Shown one piece after another: positions 16,701 through 22,651 of a stretch of DNA of 64,000 nucleotides. The notes under the pieces were generated by a model, which did no database searches, was not told where the DNA came from, and saw only the letters and a list, made by a program, of their open reading frames with translations. This stretch comes from Hymenobacter ruricola (GTDB taxonomy: Bacteria; Bacteroidota; Bacteroidia; Cytophagales; Hymenobacteraceae). The stretch is taken from NCBI RefSeq assembly GCF_015694525.1, contig NZ_JADQDM010000008.1:62001-126000 (forward strand), given 5' to 3'. The position numbers and the translations under genes were made by a program. Numbering within the stretch: the stretch's first letter is position 1; each line of letters opens with the position of its first letter.

Positions 16701-17594
16701 CGGCGTCACGGTGGCGGTGTAGGAAGTAGGGGCCGTGGTGGCCGTGGCCGGGGCCACAAACCCGATGGTGGCGGTGCCAGTGCCGATGGCCACGGCCGTG
16801 GCCGACGGCCGGATGGCCGGCAGCTGCGCCGTGGTGGAAGGCGTGTAGGTGAAGGTGAGGCCCGAGGCCGGCACCAGGGTGCTGCTAACCGTCACGCGGG
16901 CCGAGTTGGCGGGCACGGCGCCGGTGTTGGTCTGGTCCCAGCCCACGGTGCTTACGCGGTTGTTGAAGTCGGTGTTGGCCGCGCCGCGCAGGCCCACCTG
17001 CGGGTTGGTGCCCGCCGCCAGGCCGGTGAAAGTGCCGTACACCAGGCGGATGACGTTGCTGGTTTCGGCCAGGCGAATCTGGTAGTTGGCGCTCCCGCCC
17101 ACGTCGCCGAAGGCGCTCCAGTTGGTGTATTGCACCACAAACTCCCGGTTCGGGGCCGTGCCCACGGTGGCCGTGCTCACGGCCGCCCCCGGGTTGGCGC
17201 GCCCGCCCCCGTCGAGGGCAAACACGGCAATGGCGCCAGCGTAGGCGGTGCTCGATGAAATGGGCGTGTAGAGCGTATTGCTGGGCGCGGTAGCCCCGAA
17301 CGTGATGAAGCCGTTGGAGGTGACGCGCAGGGTGGTGTAATCGGTGCCCGCGAAGTTGAACGTGAAGGGCAGCGTGGTGGCGGCGTACACCACGTCATCG
17401 TCGGTATTGTCGGTGCTGAGGACTGTGCCGCCGGTGACGGGCGTGTAGGTCCCCGTGGTTTGGGTGAAGCCGTAGGCATCGGCGCGGGCCTGGGCCTGGC
17501 CCAGGTGCGGCAGCAGCCAGGCCAGCAGCGCCAGGGCGCCGGCCCAGCCCCTTCCCGACCGGAAGGATGGCGTGAAACGTAAATAGTTTATCAT
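13782..17594 (-). CDS. T9SS-secreted protein with FN3 and three MAM-like repeats
   Basis: A 1270-residue exported protein. After a signal peptide (WAGALALLAWLLPHLGQAQA) comes a jelly-roll-like N-terminal domain (LPFTFNFAGTDYTTLRVTSN, then GFITFG), two to three FN3-like domains rich in Thr (ITTTTANLTFTAPASGVANY, LTGLTAGTTYTVTVVSNC) and three copies of an about 180-residue module beginning PYTQTFENTWV or close, and ending IRFRATGDNGSSDIGLDNVA, alternating with FN3 domains. The modules look like MAM/lectin folds. The C-terminal about 75 residues (VYPNPAHESFTVLMPG, LNALGQVVRTQ, VYTLRLQAGDTMLTKRVVIN) form a type A T9SS sorting domain. Likely cell-surface adhesin or glycan-binding protein. The module is also repeated at DNA level with a period of about 820-840 bases. 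Monocistronic. Confidence 0.9.
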   Translation of the reverse strand: MINYLRFTPSFRSGRGWAGALALLAWLLPHLGQAQARADAYGFTQTTGTYTPVTGGTVLSTDNTDDDVVYAATTLPFTFNFAGTDYTTLRVTSNGFITFGATAPSNTLYTPISSSTAYAGAIAVFALDGGGRANPGAAVSTATVGTAPNREFVVQYTNWSAFGDVGGSANYQIRLAETSNVIRLVYGTFTGLAAGTNPQVGLRGAANTDFNNRVSTVGWDQTNTGAVPANSARVTVSSTLVPASGLTFTYTPSTTAQLPAIRPSATAVAIGTGTATIGFVAPATATTAPTSYTATVTPAVAGSPFTVTASPFTLTGLAPLTPYAVSIVANYAAGPSLPTETRFVSAAACAAPTALAVTGITTTTANLTFTAPASGVANYTVTTTPATTSYTVASATTAAPVVLTGLTAGTTYTVTVVSNCSAGGVAPAATTTFVSGFTCVTPTYATVPYTQTFENTWVSNCALRDVPSLNWKLTAGNDPDASFRRYDDGAAAGWTNSLYGYTPAGSNAGGASSSFSARYHSGNVSPATEFATFDLYVNAGATTGTPTLTFDYINVDGSDKLEVLLSTDGGTTFGAPLFTRVQSATWATYTVPLTGATATSVIRFRATGDNGSSDIGLDNVAVNYVACSIVTGLTVANVTATTANVTFTAPTGGASYTVTYTPAAGTATTVTPNPTASPVPLTGLTPNTAYTVTVTTNCAGSTTSAAVTTTFTTACAPAPYATVPYTQTFETTWVDACGTRDIPDVNWRSSPLTGNNAWRRFDDGSAAGWSTTNGAYSPAGSNANGASSSFSARFHAYNAAVGSQGLLDLFANASSGTGTATLTFDYINTSGADKLEVLLSTDGGATFGAPLFTQVLSPTWTTYTVPLAGATATSIIRFRATGDDGLSDIGLDNVAISYVACAPASAVAVPAATITATTAQVTFTPSPSGVTNYTVTTSPATTQANATASPITLTGLTPGTTYTVTLTTNCSGTSGSSTATAPVTFTTAFLCVTPTYATVPYTQTFENTWVTNCALRDVPSLNWKLTRGNDLDASFRRYDDGAAAGWSSTSYGYTPAGSNAGGASSSFSARYHSGNVFPVTEFATFDLYANLSGTGAAAAALKFDYINVDGSDKLEVLLSTDGGATFGAPLFTQVLSPTWTTYTVPLTGGTATSVIRFRATGDNGSSDIGLDNVALSLVTATRNEALAARVSVYPNPAHESFTVLMPGVAHATSVQVELLNALGQVVRTQSAALPAAGASLLVPTAELATGVYTLRLQAGDTMLTKRVVIN
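14074..16260. repeat. Three tandem coding repeats within the T9SS gene
   Basis: The 27-base block GCCACGTTGTCGAGGCCGAT, then GTCGGAG, recurs at 14074, 14911 and 15732, and the sequence after each is highly alike for about 530 bases. Copies at 14074 and 15732 are most similar to each other; the middle one is more diverged (MAM module with VDACGTRDIPDVNW). This suggests duplication followed by homogenisation of outer copies, and is a place where the gene may expand or contract by recombination. Confidence 0.85.
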
Positions 17595-17968
17595 GGTGGT
17601 GAAGAGGGAAAAAGGGTGGAAAATGAGTGTGCGCGAATTACCTAAGCAAAGCTAGCGCACCCGTAGCGGCTAAGGTACTTCTTTTCCGGGTTATCGGCTT
17701 TTAAGAGAAGAGCCTAAGCGGCGCGGACGGGCGCCTCACGAGCCCCCTGCGGGGCGGGCCCCTCTCCTTGGGAGAGGGGAGCCACGGTGGCGCACGGTTT
17801 GTTGGTTGGGTTGCGGAGGGAGCGGGGTGGAATAGTTGGCCGTCAGAACCTGGGGGTTGCAAAATAGCTGCGGGGCATACTAGGCCGGGCGGTGCCGCGT
17901 TGGCTCGCTGACAGTCAGGCTTGACGGCCTGGCATTTAGCCACCCCTAACCCCCAATTCTCAAACACA
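17595..17968. other. Intergenic stretch with a short palindrome
   Basis: About 370 bases between divergent genes (T9SS gene leftward, 188-residue protein rightward). At 17758-17780 lies CCCCTCTCC-TTG-GGAGAGGGG, a 9-bp perfect inverted repeat in a GC-rich setting, which resembles a widespread palindromic repeat; part of a similar sequence is at about 25660-25680. No gene was recognised. Confidence 0.5.
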
Positions 17969-18535
17969 ATGGCAAAGGTTAAAAACAACATCGTGACCCT
18001 GGGGCTGAGCGGCACGCTCGGCGGCCAGCTGGTGTTCCGGCAAACGAGCCGGGGCACCGAGGTGAGCGTGGCCCCGCAGGCGCCCAGCGGCCCGCCCTCG
18101 GCGGCGCAGACGGCCCAGCGCGAGCGGTTCCAGCAGGCCATCATCTACGCCCGCGGGCAGGCGCAGGACCCGGCCGTGCAGGCGGAGTACGCGGCCGACG
18201 CCAAGGCCCGAAACCAGACCATTAGCAATGTGCTGGTGTCCGACTACTTCCACGCGCCCGACATCCAGGAGGTGAACATTGCGGCCTACACGGGCAAGGT
18301 GGACGACGTTATCGCCATCACCGCCACCGACGACCACGCCGTGAAGGGCGTGCGGGTGAAGATTGAAAACGGCGACGGCAGCCTGGTGGAGGAAGGCGCG
18401 GCCCAACAGCAGGCCGACCCCAACCAGTGGCTTTACACGGCCACAGCCCGCAACACCACCCTGGACGGCGACAAAATCACGGTGACGGCGTACGACAACC
18501 CCGGCCACGTCACGACCAACACCCAAACCCTCTAA
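17969..18535 (+). CDS. Conserved hypothetical protein, 188 residues
   Basis: Not assigned to a named family. The protein has no signal peptide. The N-terminus MAKVKNNIVTLGLSGTLGGQ, then LVFRQTSRGTEVSV, recalls a Bacteroidota family of small proteins starting MAKxKDN...GLSGxxGxxLVFxQ whose function is unknown to me. Residues about 40-100 are helical and charged (AAQTAQRERFQQAIIYARGQ, then QDPAVQAEYAADAKARN); residues about 105-188 look like one Ig-like beta-sandwich (DDVIAITATDDHAVKGVRVK, then DKITVTAYDNPGHVTTNTQT). The Ig-like end suggests a structural or particle-associated protein. Start at 17969 is the first ATG giving the conserved N-terminus. Stands alone, followed by a long terminator hairpin. 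Confidence 0.7.
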   Translation: MAKVKNNIVTLGLSGTLGGQLVFRQTSRGTEVSVAPQAPSGPPSAAQTAQRERFQQAIIYARGQAQDPAVQAEYAADAKARNQTISNVLVSDYFHAPDIQEVNIAAYTGKVDDVIAITATDDHAVKGVRVKIENGDGSLVEEGAAQQQADPNQWLYTATARNTTLDGDKITVTAYDNPGHVTTNTQTL

Positions 18536-18680
18536 AAAATCCTATTTCTGGTCTGCCTCCGCCGGTATCCGGCGGTCGAAGGATGGTCGAAGGGAGCTCG
18601 GAGGAGCCTCGGAAGGGCCCGCCGCCGGAAAACCCGGGATAATGCTAAAAGCCTACGCGTCCGGGAGGCCGGAAGCAAGG

Positions 18681-18738
18681 GCAGCAGCGAAAGAAGCCCC
18701 GGCGGCTGGTGCGGCCGGGGCTTCTTTTGTGCTGCTGC
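18681..18738 (+). terminator. Long hairpin terminator after the 188-residue protein gene
   Basis: AAGAAGCCCCGGC (18691-18703) pairs with GCCGGGGCTTCTT (18714-18726), extended by an outer GCAGCAGC/GCTGCTGC pairing. A TTTT tract sits on the 3' side. Located about 150 bases after the stop codon. Confidence 0.65.
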
Positions 18739-18796
18739 AGGGCTTCTGAGCACCTCGGAAAATCCTTTGCAATGCGAGTATTTTCTAAAGGCTACC

Positions 18797-18864
18797 AAGT
18801 TTACGAAACTCATCTACTCGGTGCGTTTCGTAAACTTTGAATCGTAGACGAGTTTCGTAAACTC
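18797..18864. repeat. Triple palindrome GTTTACGAAAC, operator-like
   Basis: Three copies of an 11-base near-palindrome (GTTT-ACG-AAAC or its complement GTTT-CGT-AAAC) are centred at about 18804, 18830 and 18857, i.e. every 26-27 bases. The outer two are inverted copies of a longer 20-base unit, AGTTTACGAAACTCATCTAC, with one mismatch. The region is AT-richer than its surroundings. It lies about 80-150 bases upstream of the small lipoprotein gene at 18946 and may be a regulator or recombinase binding array. Confidence 0.7.
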
Positions 18865-18933
18865 ACCAAGTGCTCCGGTAGCTTGTTAGCTCCTTATTCT
18901 GCCCTCGTGGCAGTAGTTCAGTAAACTGAGCGT

Positions 18934-18940
18934 TACTTTG
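18934..18940 (+). promoter_or_regulatory. -7 box of the lipoprotein gene
   Basis: TACTTTG ends five bases before the ATG at 18946, the same compact arrangement seen at 5500 and 9593. Confidence 0.35.
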
Positions 18941-18945
18941 CTTGC

Positions 18946-19362
18946 ATGGGTTCAATTCGTATTTATCTCGTTGCGCTGCTGCTCTATGGGGCAGTCACTG
19001 GGTGCGAATGGGACGAGGAAACCGCGAGCTTTCGCACAGAACCCCTTGAGCCGTATTTCCGGCAAGTCATTCAAGGAAGACCTCAGCCCTGGACCACCAC
19101 TCCCCGCCGCATTGCCGAACATCTGCTCGGGCCACCCAGCCGCAAGTCGGGTATCGTTACCTACCAGGAAGTGCACCACCTTAACGGGGTCGTGACAGTA
19201 ATTGCCACACAGGAAAGCGTGCTCGACGAGGAGATGTATGCCGTGCGCCGCGTGTTCACCTTTGTCAGCCAACGCGGCCAATGGTCCGTTCAGCAAGTGA
19301 AGGTGGGCTACAAGTGCCGGAAAAGCGACCGCAGGTATTCGGGCCGTAGCTGTGCCAAGTAG
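18946..19362 (+). CDS. Putative lipoprotein, 138 residues, unknown function
   Basis: Signal segment MGSIRIYLVALLLYGAVTGC ends with a lipobox-like AVTGC (Cys 20). The mature part is about 118 residues with a WTTTPRRIAEHLLGP segment and a C-terminal beta-rich part (VVTVIATQESVLDEEMYAVR, then RVFTFVSQRGQWSVQQVKVG), ending in a basic, Cys-containing tail (YKCRKSDRRYSGRSCAK). Two cysteines in the tail could form a disulfide. I do not recognise the family; the pattern of a beta-hairpin followed by GYxC resembles small secreted hypothetical proteins of Hymenobacter. Single gene. Confidence 0.65.
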   Translation: MGSIRIYLVALLLYGAVTGCEWDEETASFRTEPLEPYFRQVIQGRPQPWTTTPRRIAEHLLGPPSRKSGIVTYQEVHHLNGVVTVIATQESVLDEEMYAVRRVFTFVSQRGQWSVQQVKVGYKCRKSDRRYSGRSCAK

Positions 19363-19659
19363 ACCAGCAGCGGTTCAGCGAAAGGGTAATTCAAGTATAC
19401 GATAAGTCACCGCCCCTTTGTGCCCTCAGCTTCTTCCATCCCGGCCACCACTCCGGCCGCTCGCGAAGCGGCGGCTGGGCCTGCGTGAGGATGGCCTGAT
19501 GAGCGGGCGCTGACAGCAGCCAGAAGTCGGCAATGGGGGCGGCGAAGGTCACCGCGTCGCGCAGGTGGCGGAAGCTGCGCACGGAGTGGTAGTCGCTGAG
19601 CAGCAGCTCCGGGCCGGGGCAGGTGCCCGAAGCGAAGCCATTGGCGGCCGGGCCGCCCG
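19363..19659. other. Intergenic stretch with a startless protein-like frame
   Basis: About 300 bases between the lipoprotein gene and the 3' end of the DUF5020 gene. On the minus strand from about 19640 to 19391 one frame reads a plausible peptide (LLLSDYHSVRSFRHLRDAVT, then FAAPIADFWLLSAPAHQAIL) without any ATG. It could be the degraded 3' end of a former gene; the evidence is only the look of the peptide. Confidence 0.3.
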
Positions 19660-20406
19660 TCAGAACTGGTATTTTGTGCCGAGCGTGGGGTATAGCTGCA
19701 CAGTGTTGTCGGTGGTTAGCAGGTGATAGAAGACGTTGACCCGGGTGCCCACGGAGAAGCCTTTGCGCACAGAAAGCCAGAGTTGGGGGTCGGCGAAAAA
19801 CGCGGCTTTTTTGCCGCTCAGGTCGGCGGTGGGGGCGGTGCCCTGGTTGCGGTTTTCCGTCCAGCCCACCAGGCTGCCGGCCGCGAACAGCCGGTAGTGA
19901 AAGAAGCCCCGGCCGAAGTAAAACATCAGCTGCGGGTCGTGGCTGGGCACGGCGAAGGCACTGTAGCGGTACAGGACACTGGCCGAAAACCAGCCCCCCT
20001 TCCACTGGAACGGGTAGGCCAGGCCGGTGCCCAGCGCGTTGGACAGGTAGTAGCCGTAGCCGTCGGGGGTGGCCCCCAGGCCGCCGGTGTAGCTCAGGGC
20101 CAGAAAGACCTTGGGCTGCCAGAAGCGGAGCGTCTGGGTGAGCTGCAGGTACACCTGGCCGGCGTTGTAGCGCGGACCGGTGAGGTCGGCCTGCAGCTTG
20201 AGCAGAAACGAGCCCCGGTTGAGGGAGTCCGTGTTCTTGAAGTACTCGAAGCTGAACGTGGGGAAGTTGGCCTTGTTGGCGGCCGGCTGCAGGGTGTGGC
20301 GCAGGTCGTAGTGCAGCTGCAGGTTTTGCGCCTGGGTGCCGGGCGCCCACCGCAGGCAGGCACTCAGCAGCAGCAGTATCGGGGCTACCGGGGTTCGTTT
20401 GGACAT
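19660..20406 (-). CDS. DUF5020 family outer-membrane-like protein
   Basis: A 248-residue exported protein: signal peptide ending about residue 26 (LRWAPGTQA-QN), then QNLQLHYDLRHTLQPAAN, the typical DUF5020 opening. The rest alternates hydrophobic and polar residues with many aromatic residues (GSFLLKLQADLTGPRYNAGQ, VFLALSYTGGLGATPDGYGY, GWFSASVLYRYSAFAVPSHD, GTRVNVFYHLL) and ends in KYQF, a terminal aromatic residue usual for beta-barrel outer membrane proteins; it is distantly like nucleoside-specific channel (Tsx-type) proteins. Substrate unknown. Divergent from the regulator at 20490, with an 83-base shared region, so regulation by that neighbour is possible. Confidence 0.82.
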   Translation of the reverse strand: MSKRTPVAPILLLLSACLRWAPGTQAQNLQLHYDLRHTLQPAANKANFPTFSFEYFKNTDSLNRGSFLLKLQADLTGPRYNAGQVYLQLTQTLRFWQPKVFLALSYTGGLGATPDGYGYYLSNALGTGLAYPFQWKGGWFSASVLYRYSAFAVPSHDPQLMFYFGRGFFHYRLFAAGSLVGWTENRNQGTAPTADLSGKKAAFFADPQLWLSVRKGFSVGTRVNVFYHLLTTDNTVQLYPTLGTKYQF

Positions 20407-20489
20407 GGGGCAAAGGTGCCGGCGGGCCGAACGGCAGCGCGGAATTGCGCCGGAAACCTTGGGAATTGCCCCGGAAATGTTGTACCATT

Positions 20490-21728
20490 ATGCGGTATAT
20501 GCACAAAGAGCGCAACGAGGCGGCTTTTATGGCCCTGTTTAGGGAAGCCTGCCAGCTAGGCCTGGGCTACCCGCTCACGGCTCCCCTCACCGAAACCGAC
20601 GGCAAGGTGCTGGCCGCGGCCATCCTGGAGCAGACCGGCCTGGTGGTGGGCGGCAAGAGCCTGAAGAACTACTCGCTCTACGTGCTCAACCCGACCGAGG
20701 GCAAGCGGGAAAATCCGTCGGTGGCGACGCTCGACACGCTGGCGCGCTTTGTGCTGCACGCCCCCAGCACCGACGAGGCGCAGCGCAAGGACCACGAGAG
20801 CCATTACCCCTACTGGTTTCAGTACCGCAGCCAACTCGCGGCGCCCCCCGCGGCCGAGGCGGCGCCTGCTTCCGTGGCCGAAGCGGTGCCTCCCACCCCG
20901 GCCGGGCGCCCGGCGGGGCGGCCCGGCATCCGCTGGCTGGCCGCCCTGGCGCTGCTCCTGATTGGGGCCGGGGGCCTGTGGCACTGGCGCCACCGGCAGC
21001 CGCCTGCGGCGCTGGCTGACTTTGCCGACTCGTTTGCCAGCACGGCGGCCGACTCCTTGCGCGCCCGGGGCTGGGCCGTGCAACACCCCGATGCCGCCTG
21101 GTGGACGCGGCGCGCCACCGAGCCCGGGCTGCTGACGCTCTACACGCTGCCCGGCGACAACTGGCCGGCGCCCGACCAGCCGGCGGCCATTCGCAACCTG
21201 CTGGTGCGGCCCCTGGCGGCCGACTGCTTCTCGACCGAAATCCACTTTCGCGACTTCGTGCCCGCCCACAACTGGCAGCAGGCCGGCCTGCTGCTAGCGG
21301 AGAACGACGCGTTTACGGGGAAGATGCTGCGCTTGTCGCTGTCGTACAACGACTACTTTGGCGGCTACGCCCAGCCGGCCGAAATCCTGGTGCAGGGCAT
21401 CAGCTCGACGGAGGCCGACAGCCGCAGCAAGCCCGAAGAGTTTGCGCACGTGCCGCTGTTTGCCCTGCGGCAGCCCGGCGACCGCCTCGTGGCCGCCAAC
21501 CTGGGCAAGTCGGCCCTGAAGATTGAAAAGAAGGGCCGGCACTTCCGCTTTCTCTACACCGCCGGCTCGCTGGAAAGCTTTGCTTTCAAAGAGGTGGCTC
21601 GGGGCGATTTCACTTTCGAGCCCCGCTACGTGGCTTTGTTTGCCATTCAGGGCTTCGCCCCGGCCCGCCACGCTACTCCGGCCAAGGTGGACTTCTTCAG
21701 CATCGTGCAGCTGCCTTGTGGGGAATGA
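20490..21728 (+). CDS. Membrane-spanning regulator-like protein with lectin-like sensor domain
   Basis: 412 residues in three parts. Residues about 1-90 (ALFREACQLGLGYPLTAPLT, KVLAAAILEQTGLVVGGKSL, KNYSLYVLNPTEGKRENPSV, then ATLDTLARFV) resemble an N-terminal helical module found in Bacteroidota proteins that read like DNA-binding domains (the NPSxxTLDTLARF segment). An Ala/Pro linker leads to one transmembrane helix at about residues 149-167 (WLAALALLLIGAGGLWHW). The extracytoplasmic part has a concanavalin A-like fold pattern (RGWAVQHPDAAWWTRRATEP, AIRNLLVRPLAADCFSTEIH, NWQQAGLLLAENDAFTGKML), similar to DUF1349 or beta-xylosidase C-terminal domains that bind glycans. This makes a ToxR-like one-component sensor plausible; DNA binding is inference. 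Start at 20490 or the next Met at 20499. Confidence 0.7.
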   Translation: MRYMHKERNEAAFMALFREACQLGLGYPLTAPLTETDGKVLAAAILEQTGLVVGGKSLKNYSLYVLNPTEGKRENPSVATLDTLARFVLHAPSTDEAQRKDHESHYPYWFQYRSQLAAPPAAEAAPASVAEAVPPTPAGRPAGRPGIRWLAALALLLIGAGGLWHWRHRQPPAALADFADSFASTAADSLRARGWAVQHPDAAWWTRRATEPGLLTLYTLPGDNWPAPDQPAAIRNLLVRPLAADCFSTEIHFRDFVPAHNWQQAGLLLAENDAFTGKMLRLSLSYNDYFGGYAQPAEILVQGISSTEADSRSKPEEFAHVPLFALRQPGDRLVAANLGKSALKIEKKGRHFRFLYTAGSLESFAFKEVARGDFTFEPRYVALFAIQGFAPARHATPAKVDFFSIVQLPCGE

Positions 21729-22032
21729 AGCGCCGATAGTTGGGTGAGCGGGGGCAGCAGCATGGGGAGTGACCGGACGTGAACGTGCCGAAATGGTGAC
21801 GGGGACGAGAGTTTTCCACATACTTTACCCCATTCATGTGGAAATCGGCTGCCCTTGCCCTATCAGGGCCTGCCGCTTCTGGTTTTTCCGGGCATCGCAG
21901 TAGCGGTACTGGCCGGGGCGCTGGTCGTTGGCGTATTAGTTCGGGCCGTTGACCCATTTTTTTCGGAAGCCGGCCGGACAAGCGGGAGCTTTGGCAACGT
22001 AAATTTTTTACCCCTGCTTTCCCCTGATTGCC
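21729..22032. other. Intergenic stretch without recognised gene
   Basis: About 300 bases upstream of the DUF6252-like lipoprotein gene. A hydrophobic open frame starting with TTG at 21855 overlaps the following gene and is not convincing. The last 40 bases are T-rich and presumably hold the promoter (GTAAATTTTTTACC at about 22000). No repeat element or hairpin of note. Confidence 0.4.
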
Positions 22033-22551
22033 ATGAAAAATGCTGCCTTTCTGCCCTTGCTGACGGCCGTGCTACTGCTCACCGCATGCTCCAAGAAAGC
22101 CGACGAAACTCCCTCCTCCACTTCCGATGGCACCATCACGTGGACGTATAATGGCCAGAACTACACCAGCACCGTGTATTCGGGGGCCGTGGTCGATGGC
22201 ACGGCTATCGGCATCACGGGGGCAGTCGACAAGAATAGCACCCTCCACCTGAGCATCGAGGGGATTGATGCCCACGGCGTGGGCACCTACACGTTGCCCA
22301 GAATCAGCAGCCCCGGCAGCGTGTCGGCGGGCACCCTGACCGTGGCTGCGACCAGCCCAAGCAAATACTACAATACCCAAAACGGTCCCAACGCCAGCAA
22401 CGGCACCATCGTGGTGACCAAGTACGACAAAGCCAAGCAGCAAATCAGCGGCACGTTCAGTTTCACCGCTGGCCTGGTTTCCAGCAACCCTACTCCTACG
22501 GAGTTTGCAACCGTTGCCAACGGCACGTTCGACCTGCACACCTTCCGTTAG
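22033..22551 (+). CDS. Lipoprotein of the DUF6252 type
   Basis: A 172-residue lipoprotein: MKNAAFLPLLTAVLLLTAC lipobox with Cys 19, followed by a Ser/Thr-rich linker and a beta-rich domain. The pattern TITWTYNGQNYTSTVYSGAV, then GTIVVTKYDKAKQQISGTFS, then FTAGL and ATVANGTFDLHTFR, is characteristic of DUF6252-like lipoproteins in Bacteroidota, which probably sit in the outer membrane. No function is known. Single gene, converging with the histidine kinase gene about 100 bases away. Confidence 0.78.
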   Translation: MKNAAFLPLLTAVLLLTACSKKADETPSSTSDGTITWTYNGQNYTSTVYSGAVVDGTAIGITGAVDKNSTLHLSIEGIDAHGVGTYTLPRISSPGSVSAGTLTVAATSPSKYYNTQNGPNASNGTIVVTKYDKAKQQISGTFSFTAGLVSSNPTPTEFATVANGTFDLHTFR

Positions 22552-22651
22552 CCCGCCGCCCGGCAGCCGCCGACAGGGCTGCTGGCTGCCTGCTTACGTT
22601 TTGCCATTTTCCGTCATCACACCAGGCCTGGCGTGATTTTATTCCCCGCTG

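Noticed and set aside
14379..17258. Very long plus-strand open frame (about 959 codons) opposite the T9SS gene
   Set aside because: Its product is Gly/Arg/Val/His-rich without domains; it is the complement of the repetitive GC-rich T9SS coding sequence, which has a signal peptide and sorting domain.
13782..17594. Possible CRISPR-like periodicity
   Set aside because: The regular repeats are hundreds of bases long and encode protein modules; no short repeat-spacer array exists in the window.
21855..22151. Hydrophobic 98-codon frame with TTG start
   Set aside because: Overlaps the well supported lipoprotein gene start and has no conserved features beyond a hydrophobic run.
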